This document shows, piece after piece, positions 8,176 through 15,519 of a DNA stretch of 64,000 nt. Position numbers and translations under genes: made by a program. The notes below the pieces were generated by a model that had not been told where the DNA came from, did no database searches, and worked only from the letters and a program-made list of their open reading frames with translations. Within the stretch, counting starts at the first letter, position 1; every line of letters begins with the position of its first letter. This stretch comes from Lachnospiraceae bacterium (GTDB lineage: Bacteria; Bacillota; Clostridia; Lachnospirales; Lachnospiraceae), in contig JAILLW010000117.1 in the NCBI GenBank assembly GCA_024692955.1, positions 1 to 64,000 of the forward strand. The letters are read 5' to 3'.

Positions 8176-9465
8176 ATGATCGACATTAAATTTCTGAGAG
8201 AAAACCCCGAGATCGTGAAGGAGAACATCCGGAAGAAGTTTCAGGACGAGAAACTACACCTTGTAGACGAAGTGATCGAGCTGGACGCGAAGTCACGTGC
8301 CGCAAAGACCGAGGCGGATGATCTGCGCGGAAAAAGGAATACGATCTCGAAGGAGATCGGCGCACTGATGGCGCAGGGAAAGAAAGAGGAAGCCGAGCAG
8401 AAAAAGGCGGAAGTCGCCGCCAACGCGAAGCGCCTTGCGGAACTTGAGGAACAGGAAAAAGAGTATTCCGCAAAGGTGACCGAGATCATGATGGTGATCC
8501 CGAATATCATCGATCCTTCGGTGCCCGTCGGAAAAGACGACAGCGAAAATGTTGAAGTTACAAAATACGGAGAGCCGTTCGTCCCCGATTTTGAAATCCC
8601 CTATCATACCGATATCATGGAACGTTTCAACGGGATCGACATCGATGCCGCGGGAAGAGTTGCCGGAAACGGATTCTATTATCTTATGGGAGATATTGCG
8701 CGGCTTCACTCGGCCGTGATCGCCTATGCGAGAGATTTTATGATCGACCGCGGATTTACCTACTGCGTTCCGCCCTTTATGATCCGTTCGAACGTGGTGA
8801 CCGGGGTAATGAGCTTTGCGGAAATGGATGCCATGATGTACAAGATCGAAGGTGAGGACCTGTATCTTATCGGAACGAGTGAGCATTCCATGATCGGTAA
8901 ATTCATCGACCAGATCATTCCGGAGAGCGAGCTTCCGAAGACCCTCACCAGTTATTCGCCCTGCTTCCGGAAGGAAAAGGGAGCGCACGGCATCGAGGAG
9001 CGCGGAGTATACAGGATCCATCAGTTTGAGAAGCAGGAAATGATCGTGGTCTGCCGCCCCGAAGAATCTCCGGTGTGGTTTGACCGGCTCTGGCAGAATA
9101 CGGTGGATCTTTTCCGGTCCATGGATATCCCGGTAAGAACCCTGGAGTGCTGCTCCGGAGACCTTGCGGACCTTAAGGTAAAGTCCTTTGATGTGGAAGC
9201 CTGGAGTCCCCGTCAGAAGAAGTACTTCGAGGTCGGAAGCTGCTCGAATCTGGGCGATGCCCAGGCGAGAAGACTGAAGATCCGGATCCAGAAGGAAGAC
9301 GGAAGCAAGTATTTCGCGCATACGCTGAATAATACGGTAGTTGCTCCGCCCCGTATGCTGATCGCGTTCCTTGAGAACAATCTGAACGCGGACGGAAGCG
9401 TGAACATTCCGGAGATCCTCCGTCCCTATATGGGAGGCAAGGAGAAGCTCATCCCGGAAAAATAA
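8176..9465 (+). CDS. serS: Seryl-tRNA synthetase
   Basis: A 429-aa class II aminoacyl-tRNA synthetase that charges tRNA-Ser. The N-terminal domain (MIDIKFLRENPEIVKENI, residues about 1-110) is the long antiparallel coiled coil that grips the variable arm of tRNA-Ser. The catalytic core shows motif 2 (SYSPCFRKEKGAHG), the serine-site segment YLIGTSEHSMIG and motif 3 (NNTVVAPPRMLIAFLEN). The length is normal. It begins 3 bp after the DUF4446 stop, so it is co-transcribed with parAB. No T-box leader is seen, in keeping with its place inside an operon. Confidence 0.97.
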   Translation: MIDIKFLRENPEIVKENIRKKFQDEKLHLVDEVIELDAKSRAAKTEADDLRGKRNTISKEIGALMAQGKKEEAEQKKAEVAANAKRLAELEEQEKEYSAKVTEIMMVIPNIIDPSVPVGKDDSENVEVTKYGEPFVPDFEIPYHTDIMERFNGIDIDAAGRVAGNGFYYLMGDIARLHSAVIAYARDFMIDRGFTYCVPPFMIRSNVVTGVMSFAEMDAMMYKIEGEDLYLIGTSEHSMIGKFIDQIIPESELPKTLTSYSPCFRKEKGAHGIEERGVYRIHQFEKQEMIVVCRPEESPVWFDRLWQNTVDLFRSMDIPVRTLECCSGDLADLKVKSFDVEAWSPRQKKYFEVGSCSNLGDAQARRLKIRIQKEDGSKYFAHTLNNTVVAPPRMLIAFLENNLNADGSVNIPEILRPYMGGKEKLIPEK

Positions 9466-9477
9466 GCAGGATTTGCC

Positions 9478-10362
9478 ATGCATCAGTACATGAAAGCCAT
9501 TGGCTTTACGAAATTCAACAGTGTAAAAGAGCTGCAGAAGCTTATCACCGACGTGATCGTAAACGGACCGAAACGGTCCTATACCTCCATCGATGATGAG
9601 ACGATCATTGCGTGCTTTTCGAGGGAGGTGGCTCCCGGAGTCGGAATCACGGTGGTGGGCCGGTTCAATGACGAGGACCAGTTCACTTATGATTATTATT
9701 ATCCCTATATTGAGGGGAATAATATCAGCTCGGAGGAGAATATCTCTGTGGAGCGCCATGCGGCCACGGAGAGCTATGCCGGCGTGATCGACGATATTCA
9801 TATGGGGGTATCCATCATCTTCTATGTACAGAATATGATCCCCTATATCAACGCCATGCGCTCGAATCTGCTGCCGATCCAGGGAACCACGCTTTCGCTT
9901 GCGGCACTTTCCCTGAGCGGAAACATCATTATGCCCCTGAAGAAGACGGCGAACGATCTGATCCTTGACCGGAATTTCGAAAAAAGCAGGATGCAGCTGA
10001 TCTCCGCCGCGCGCTCGGGAGACGAGGAGGCCATGGAGAGCCTTACCCTGAACGATATGGACACCTATACCACGATCGCCCAGAGGATTCAGACCGAGGA
10101 TGTCTTTACGCTGGTAGATACCTATTTTATGCCTTACGGAGTAGAGTGTGACCAGTACGCGATCCTTGGAGAGATCATGGAGGTAAATGAGGTTACCAAT
10201 TCGATTTCCGGGGAAGCCCTTTACAAATTGAACCTGATGTGCAATGATGTTGAGTTGGATGTGTGCATTAACAAAGAGGACCTTTACGGGGTTCCGGCAC
10301 CCGGCCGCCGCTTTAAGGGAACGGTTTGGCTTCAGGGGAAGATCAATTATCCGAACACCTGA
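9478..10362 (+). CDS. DUF3881 family protein
   Basis: A 294-aa cytoplasmic protein of a family found largely in Lachnospiraceae. It starts MHQYMKAIGFTKFNSVKELQ and has no signal peptide or membrane helix. Conserved-looking segments are FDDEDQFTYDYYYPY-like (FNDEDQFTYDYYYPY), DDIHMGVSIIFYVQN and VDTYFMPYGVECDQYA. It follows serS by 12 bp and ends the operon; the tRNA-Arg gene and a terminator lie downstream. I know no function for the family. The conserved linkage to serS/parB suggests a housekeeping role (inference). Confidence 0.8.
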   Translation: MHQYMKAIGFTKFNSVKELQKLITDVIVNGPKRSYTSIDDETIIACFSREVAPGVGITVVGRFNDEDQFTYDYYYPYIEGNNISSEENISVERHAATESYAGVIDDIHMGVSIIFYVQNMIPYINAMRSNLLPIQGTTLSLAALSLSGNIIMPLKKTANDLILDRNFEKSRMQLISAARSGDEEAMESLTLNDMDTYTTIAQRIQTEDVFTLVDTYFMPYGVECDQYAILGEIMEVNEVTNSISGEALYKLNLMCNDVELDVCINKEDLYGVPAPGRRFKGTVWLQGKINYPNT

Positions 10363-10384
10363 AATTCATATTCATCCGTAAGTT

Positions 10385-10458
10385 GTCCGCGTAGCTCAGC
10401 AGGATAGAGCGACCGCCTCCTAAGCGGTAGGTCGGAGGTTCGAATCCTCTCGTGGACG
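10385..10458 (+). tRNA. tRNA-Arg (anticodon CCU)
   Basis: A full cloverleaf can be drawn. Acceptor stem GTCCGCG (10385-10391) pairs with CGTGGAC with one G-T pair and discriminator G at 10458. The D arm is GCTCAGCAGGATAGAGC. The anticodon stem CCGCC/GGCGG-like (CCGCC..AGCGG) encloses loop CTCCTAA, giving anticodon CCT. The T arm is GGAGGTTCGAATCCTC. CCA is not encoded (GTA follows). It reads AGG arginine codons. No separate promoter is obvious, so it may be read from the upstream operon. Confidence 0.95.
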
Positions 10459-10459
10459 T

Positions 10460-10487
10460 AAAAAGGAGCCTTAACAGGCTCCTTTTT
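10460..10487 (+). terminator. Rho-independent terminator after tRNA-Arg
   Basis: AAAAGGAGCC (10461-10470) pairs with GGCTCCTTTT (10477-10486) around TTAACA; the 3' arm runs into TTTTTGTT. It closes the parAB-serS-tRNA unit. Confidence 0.85.
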
Positions 10488-10553
10488 GTTTACAAGACGA
10501 TCTTTTATCACATCAAGTCGCTTTTATCCGTAAATACGTCGAGTCATTTCTTA

Positions 10554-10629
10554 TTGACATTACCGAATAGACATCAAAAACGACCGAATAAACACGCCCT
10601 CGGCGGAGATATGACGGATAATATATAAT
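10554..10629 (+). promoter_or_regulatory. Putative LytTR-type operator and promoter of the signalling operon
   Basis: Direct repeats ACCGAATAGACA (10562-10573) and ACCGAATAAACA (10583-10594) are offset by exactly 21 bp, the usual spacing of LytTR half-sites. A TATAAT at 10624-10629 has no good -35 element at 17 nt (CGGCGG), as expected for an activator-dependent promoter. The repeats would lie about 40-75 bp upstream of the start site. A TTGACA at 10554-10559 overlaps this region but has no matching -10. The first gene of the operon encodes a LytTR protein, so autoregulation is likely (inference). Confidence 0.5.
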
Positions 10630-10663
10630 TTAATTATGTTTTCAGCGTACGGAAGGTAAACAG

Positions 10664-11143
10664 ATGAAAGATATGGTAGAGATCGAGGTGGTCCTTGATG
10701 AACATTATCCGGACCCGTTTGTTACGATCAGGACTAAATCTAACACACAACAGGTTGAAAATATCATATGTGCCATTGAAGACGCTTCGCACAGTGATTT
10801 TCCGCAGATAGCGGCCGTAAAGGATGACGCGGTCACGTTTGTTTCCCAGAGGGATATCGTAAGGGTGCATACAGAGGGCCGTAAGACCGTAATACAGACG
10901 GAGAAAGACGTATTTACGGTTAAAAGGACTCTTGCCGGTCTTGAGGATGTGCTTAATCCCACCCGGTTTTTAAGAATATCCCAGTCGGAGATCATTAATC
11001 TTTATAAGGTTAAGAGCTTCGATTTTAATCTGGCCGGAACGATCGGGGTTGAGTTTGACTGCGGCATCAAATCATGGGCATCCAGAAGCCGTGTCAAACA
11101 GATCAAGGCGTTGCTTAAAAAGAACAGCATAGTGGAGGCTTAG
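10664..11143 (+). CDS. LytTR-family DNA-binding regulator
   Basis: A 159-aa regulator. The C-terminal two thirds form a LytTR domain: FVSQRDIVRVHTEGRKTVIQ, FLRISQSEIINLYKVKSFDF and the basic WASRSRVKQIKALLKK tail. The N-terminal 50 residues (VEIEVVLDEHYPDPFVTI) are a short non-receiver segment, so activity is not controlled by direct aspartate phosphorylation. It is followed 3 bp later by a DUF3021 membrane protein, the standard LytTR/DUF3021 pairing, where the membrane partner is thought to restrain or modulate the regulator. A matching 21-bp-spaced repeat lies upstream. It is the only DNA-binding output among the seven genes of this operon. Confidence 0.88.
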   Translation: MKDMVEIEVVLDEHYPDPFVTIRTKSNTQQVENIICAIEDASHSDFPQIAAVKDDAVTFVSQRDIVRVHTEGRKTVIQTEKDVFTVKRTLAGLEDVLNPTRFLRISQSEIINLYKVKSFDFNLAGTIGVEFDCGIKSWASRSRVKQIKALLKKNSIVEA

Positions 11144-11146
11144 ATT

Positions 11147-11563
11147 ATGGAATTAAAGAACAGATTGCTGATAAATTCACTCATAGGCATCATTGCCGGA
11201 ATGACGGTCGGGATCATCATCTGGATGATCGGTTCAGGGAATCCGGAAGGAAGAAGCTTTGTACTTCATATTATTATGTCCGGCCTGCATGGGCTTATCC
11301 CATACGGGGCAGCCACGGTATATTCCATAGAAAGCTGGGGCCTGACCAAGTCAACAGTAGTCCATGCAACGATAACACTTGCCACGATACTTGCGATCGA
11401 GCTTCCGATGAAATGGTTTGAGTGGAACAGGGAATTTGCCATTATGATGGTCATCTATGTCATCATCTATACGCTCATCTGGATCGGGAATTACTTATAC
11501 TGGAAACACACCATCAGAAAGATCAACGATGAGCTGAAGGATTATCGGAAAGACGAAGCATAA
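11147..11563 (+). CDS. DUF3021 membrane protein (LytTR partner)
   Basis: A 138-aa protein with four hydrophobic helices (about residues 7-29, 38-60, 68-88 and 98-118) and a charged C-terminal tail (RKINDELKDYRKDEA). DUF3021 proteins sit next to LytTR regulators in many Firmicutes and are thought to act as membrane anti-activators or sensors of the pair. The gene is 3 bp after the LytTR gene and 20 bp before the double-receiver gene, so it is in one transcript with them. What it senses is unknown. Confidence 0.82.
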   Translation: MELKNRLLINSLIGIIAGMTVGIIIWMIGSGNPEGRSFVLHIIMSGLHGLIPYGAATVYSIESWGLTKSTVVHATITLATILAIELPMKWFEWNREFAIMMVIYVIIYTLIWIGNYLYWKHTIRKINDELKDYRKDEA

Positions 11564-11583
11564 GAGCAGGGGATGTATATGAT

Positions 11584-12390
11584 ATGCTGCTGAAAATACT
11601 GGTTACGGGAAAAAACCGTAAGGTTGCAAGTGATATAAGTGAACATCTTGAGACGGACAGAGGATATGTAACGATCAAATGCGATCCGAACAAGACCGCA
11701 TTATTCGACACCCTGATATCGGAACTGCCCAAGGTGGTTATCATCTGCCTCGGCGATGAAACATCGGCTACGGTCCAGGCATACAATGTGATGAGATCGG
11801 CTCTGAGGCAGGGAAACATCACCACTATCGTTGTTACCAACAATGAAGATGAGAAGATGTTCATAAATCATACCGAACTTGAAAGAGTATTTTTCCTGTC
11901 AAGGCCGGTTTCGCTGTTCGCCCTCTATGAAAAGCTCACCGAAATAGAGAAAACGATCGAGAATGCCAGGGATAATAATCTGGCAGCATTCCGGGAGTAT
12001 GTTAATGAAGATGCCGGAAAGTCCGGAAGAAAGCAGATACTGGTCGTTGATGATGATACGGAGCAGCTTGTCCATATCAAAGAGCAGCTCGAGGAATTCT
12101 ACGATGTCACATGCGTCAAGTCCGGAGAAGCCGCATTCAAATATCTCGTAAGGAAAATACCGGACATTATATTGCTCGACTATCTGATGCCGACGATGGA
12201 TGGCCCCGAGGTCCTTCGAAATATTCATGATACGGCGGGCTGGGAGGATATACCGGTTGTATTTCTGACCGGCATGGCCGAGAAGAATAAGGTTCTGAAG
12301 ACACTTGCCGAGCTGAAACCTCAGGGCTATATTGTAAAACCCGCGAAAAAATCCGAGCTTGTGGCAAAGATCATAGACATATTGGGGTGA
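11584..12390 (+). CDS. Response-regulator-like protein: degenerate receiver plus receiver
   Basis: A 268-aa protein with no output domain. The N-terminal 125 residues (LLKILVTGKNRKVASDISEH) look like a degenerate receiver: acidic pocket residues are missing although FFLSRPVS resembles the Lys-Pro end. Residues 151-268 are a complete receiver with DDD 156-158, phospho-acceptor Asp199 in IILLDYLMPTMDG, VVFLTG and the Lys in YIVKPAKK. It probably takes phosphate from, or hands it to, the Hpt protein encoded 7 bp downstream. It is in the same tight operon as two hybrid kinases. Confidence 0.82.
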   Translation: MLLKILVTGKNRKVASDISEHLETDRGYVTIKCDPNKTALFDTLISELPKVVIICLGDETSATVQAYNVMRSALRQGNITTIVVTNNEDEKMFINHTELERVFFLSRPVSLFALYEKLTEIEKTIENARDNNLAAFREYVNEDAGKSGRKQILVVDDDTEQLVHIKEQLEEFYDVTCVKSGEAAFKYLVRKIPDIILLDYLMPTMDGPEVLRNIHDTAGWEDIPVVFLTGMAEKNKVLKTLAELKPQGYIVKPAKKSELVAKIIDILG

Positions 12391-12397
12391 AAGAAAA

Positions 12398-12994
12398 ATG
12401 GATATTACATGGCTTAAGGAAGCCGGACTTGATACGGAAACCGGGATCTCATATACGGGCGGACAGGACAGGTACATTTCTGCCCTTCACCGGTTCTGCA
12501 GGAACTATGAGAAGAACAGGACAAAGGTGTGCGGGTATCTTGAGGCCGGGGATTATGAGAATTATATGATCACGGTCCATGCCCTTAAGAGTAATGCCAG
12601 GATGATAGGAGCACTTGACCTGTCGACCCTGTTTGAAACTCTTGAGACGGCTGCACGAAATAACGAGACCGGACTGATTGAACAGCGGAATGCGGATGCA
12701 TTAAAAGAGTATGACGAGCTTATTCAAAAGCTTGCCCCGATAGGAACGATGGAAGATGTCCGTGCTGCCGGCGAGATATCTGCCGAAGCAGCGAGGGAAA
12801 CGGTTGATAAGCTTCTGGAAGCGCTTGATGATTTTGACGATGAAGAAGCAAAGAAACTGGCAAAGGTACTGTCCTGCTATCCTTTCAGACCGACTCAGGC
12901 GGAAAAACTTAAGGAGGCAGCAGCATTTATTGAAGATTTTATGTACGAAGAAGCGGCCGGGATCATCAGACAGATCGCTCCAGCGATAGAATAG
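12398..12994 (+). CDS. Hpt-domain phosphotransfer protein
   Basis: A 198-aa cytoplasmic helical protein. Residues about 25-110 form an Hpt domain with the phospho-acceptor His61 in ITVHALKSNARMIGA. The C-terminal half (about 125-198, EISAEAARETVDKLLEALDDFD) is a second helical segment without an obvious histidine motif. Stand-alone Hpt proteins shuttle phosphate between receivers of hybrid kinases and response regulators. Here it is placed between a double receiver and two hybrid kinases, as expected for a multistep phosphorelay. It lies 7 bp after the receiver gene. Confidence 0.85.
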   Translation: MDITWLKEAGLDTETGISYTGGQDRYISALHRFCRNYEKNRTKVCGYLEAGDYENYMITVHALKSNARMIGALDLSTLFETLETAARNNETGLIEQRNADALKEYDELIQKLAPIGTMEDVRAAGEISAEAARETVDKLLEALDDFDDEEAKKLAKVLSCYPFRPTQAEKLKEAAAFIEDFMYEEAAGIIRQIAPAIE

Positions 12995-13004
12995 GCTACA
13001 GATA

Positions 13005-15497
13005 TTGAAGAAGATACAAACGATCCTTGCGATCATTCTTATAACAGTATTCGGATATATATTCGCCGGTGAGATATTCATGCCGGCAAACACTCCGGTA
13101 AACGGAGATATCTGTGACACTCTTCCCGGGGACAAATGGGAGAAGGTCTGCCCTGACGGGACGAAAGAGCCTTTTACCGTTCCCGGAAGCACTGATTCCG
13201 ATATTGTTCTTGAAACAACTCTCCCGGAACATTTTAACAAAGACTACAACGTATTGTGCTTTCGCGGAATGGGCATGGAGGTCTGCGTTGACGGCGAAGA
13301 AAGAGCGGTATACAAAACCGAGAACTACCGCTTTCTCGGAGACCGTTCCGCCGAATGCTACGTTATGGCGTCCATATATCCCGAGGATGCCGGAAAAGTG
13401 CTTCGCGTACACTATGAGTATAATTCCGGCATGGTATATGAAACATATATCGGTACAAGACTGGGAATACTTGCTCACCTGTTCAGAATATACGGTCTGG
13501 AACTGTTTGTCGGAATGGCCCTTATGCTTCTGGGTATCATCTGCCTGATCGCAGCCGTGACATACAAATTCATTCACAAAAAATATCTGGAGATGGAGCA
13601 CCTGTCCATCGGCGTCATAATAGGCGCCTGCTGGGTACTGTCCAACTCGATATTCCGACAGCTTTATACGAGGAATATTTCGGTCATGTCGGATATACCC
13701 TTCCTGATGGTAATGGTCATGCCGCTTCCTTTTTTTGTATTCCTTGACTCCCTGCAAAAAGGACGATACGCAAAACCGCTTGGCTGTGCGGGCATCATTA
13801 CGATCGCGGATTTTGTCGTATGTGCTGCCCTTTTCGTTTCGGGAAAAGTACCTCTCGTTAAGAGCTTTACCGGCTCCGCCATATGTGCCCTTATCGGAAT
13901 CGTCATTATGTTTGCGACACTTGTACTGGATTTCAGAAAACATCTCCTGTACTCGTACAGGTTTGTGGCGATTGGATTTGTTCTCCTTGCCGTTTCGGCG
14001 ATCATCCAGATTTTTGTATATGCGTTTGCCCACAACGGAGTATTCTCCGGACTGTTTATGGCTCTTGGCCTGTTCGGATTTATGATCTGCTCCATAATAC
14101 ATACGATCAAACAGCTCATCGGGATAAGGCTGGAAGCAAATGAACTGATGCATATCAACAGGGCCAAGGATGATTTTCTTGCCAACATGTCCCATGAGAT
14201 CAGGACTCCGCTTAACGGGATACTCGGAATGGATGAAATGATCATCAGGGACACCAGGGAGAGCCGGATAAGGGATTATGCATTCGAGATCAAGAGCGCG
14301 GGAAACACTCTGCTTTCGATAATCAACGATATTCTTGATCTTTCCAAAATAGAATCCGGAAACTTCGAGATAGTTACCGGTGAGTATGATATCGCTTCCG
14401 TACTCAACGATGTACTCAATATGACAAGATACAGGGCGAATAAAAAAGGCCTTGCCTTTGAATACAATGTATCCGGAACGATCCCTTCCGTACTTGAAGG
14501 TGATGAGATCAGGATCCGGCAGATCATGCTCAATATCATAAACAATGCCATTAAATATACGCAGGAAGGCAGTGTTTCGGTCGATGTATCTTCGGAACCC
14601 GTAATGATGGGCAATTATATCAATCTGATCATCAGTGTAACCGATACCGGAATGGGAATAAAGGAGGAGGACAAGGGAAAGCTTTTCAAGAGCTTCCAGC
14701 GACTTGATGAAAGGAAAAATCACAGCATAGAGGGAACAGGACTGGGGCTTCATATCACGAACAGCCTTCTTCAGATGATGAACGGCAATATTTCCTTTGA
14801 GAGCGAGTATGGTAAAGGAAGCGTATTTATCATTACGGTTCCGCAGAAGGTAGTCAAGGCTGCGCCGATCGGTATTTTTTCAAAAGCAGTCAGGGAATAT
14901 CTCGGAAACATGGAGACGGATGCAGTCGGCCTGTATGCTCCGGGGGCAAGACTTCTCGTAGTCGATGACAACGAGATGAACCTTGATGTCATGGAAGGAC
15001 TTCTTCGCGACACAAAGATACCTACGGACTATGTGGAATCCGGTGCCGCATGTATCGAAAAGGTTACGAAAGGAAAGTATGACTGTATATTCCTGGATCA
15101 GATGATGCCGGGTATGAGCGGGGAAGAGGCACTGGCCGAGATGAAAAGGCTTGATATCCTGAAGGGAACCCCTGTTATCGCACTTACGGCGGACGCGATC
15201 ATAGGTGCCAAGGAAAGCTATCTGGCCAAAGGATTTACCGATTATATATCCAAACCGGTAAAATATGAAGTTCTCGAAGCAGTATTAAAAGAATATATAC
15301 CAAAGGAAAAACAGCATTCACCAAGCGGTGCGGATGAACTTCCGGTAATGCTCATATGGGGCGATGATCCCGAGAAACTGAAGCAGGAGAGAATAAGACT
15401 CGACGGCATATACAAATGCATATGTGTAGTAGGGGAAGCTTCAAAGGACAGGTACCTTAAGACGCATGATACTGCCGCTGTCATGAATGTTGTATAG
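13005..15497 (+). CDS. Hybrid histidine kinase with 7TM-type sensor region
   Basis: An 830-aa membrane kinase starting at a TTG codon with only a weak ribosome site. An N-terminal membrane helix is followed by an extracytoplasmic domain (about 25-165, with FTVPGSTDSDIVLETTLPE), then about seven helices (165-370) as in 7TMR-DISM sensors. The HisKA domain has H397 in NMSHEIRTPLNGILGMDEM. The HATPase domain has N, G1 and G2 boxes (INNAIKYTQEGSV, DTGMGI, GTGLGLHI). The receiver has Asp698 in IFLDQMMPGMSG. A short C-terminal tail (MLIWGDDPEKLKQERIR) is shared in style with the next kinase. It probably feeds the Hpt protein encoded just upstream. Confidence 0.88.
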   Translation: MKKIQTILAIILITVFGYIFAGEIFMPANTPVNGDICDTLPGDKWEKVCPDGTKEPFTVPGSTDSDIVLETTLPEHFNKDYNVLCFRGMGMEVCVDGEERAVYKTENYRFLGDRSAECYVMASIYPEDAGKVLRVHYEYNSGMVYETYIGTRLGILAHLFRIYGLELFVGMALMLLGIICLIAAVTYKFIHKKYLEMEHLSIGVIIGACWVLSNSIFRQLYTRNISVMSDIPFLMVMVMPLPFFVFLDSLQKGRYAKPLGCAGIITIADFVVCAALFVSGKVPLVKSFTGSAICALIGIVIMFATLVLDFRKHLLYSYRFVAIGFVLLAVSAIIQIFVYAFAHNGVFSGLFMALGLFGFMICSIIHTIKQLIGIRLEANELMHINRAKDDFLANMSHEIRTPLNGILGMDEMIIRDTRESRIRDYAFEIKSAGNTLLSIINDILDLSKIESGNFEIVTGEYDIASVLNDVLNMTRYRANKKGLAFEYNVSGTIPSVLEGDEIRIRQIMLNIINNAIKYTQEGSVSVDVSSEPVMMGNYINLIISVTDTGMGIKEEDKGKLFKSFQRLDERKNHSIEGTGLGLHITNSLLQMMNGNISFESEYGKGSVFIITVPQKVVKAAPIGIFSKAVREYLGNMETDAVGLYAPGARLLVVDDNEMNLDVMEGLLRDTKIPTDYVESGAACIEKVTKGKYDCIFLDQMMPGMSGEEALAEMKRLDILKGTPVIALTADAIIGAKESYLAKGFTDYISKPVKYEVLEAVLKEYIPKEKQHSPSGADELPVMLIWGDDPEKLKQERIRLDGIYKCICVVGEASKDRYLKTHDTAAVMNVV

Positions 15498-15519
15498 AAA
15501 GTATCCGGGAGCATTACAG

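Noticed and set aside
8140-8176. T-box leader before serS
   Set aside because: serS begins 3 bp after the previous stop inside an operon, leaving no room for a leader.
8293-9801. Minus-strand open frame of about 500 codons opposite serS and the DUF3881 gene
   Set aside because: It spans two real genes with clear family motifs on the other strand; no start signal or domain is visible.
12996-14753. Long open frame on the minus strand (585 codons) opposite the first hybrid kinase
   Set aside because: It is antisense to a kinase with all conserved motifs, has no ribosome site, and its translation lacks any domain pattern. Codon bias of the real gene explains it.
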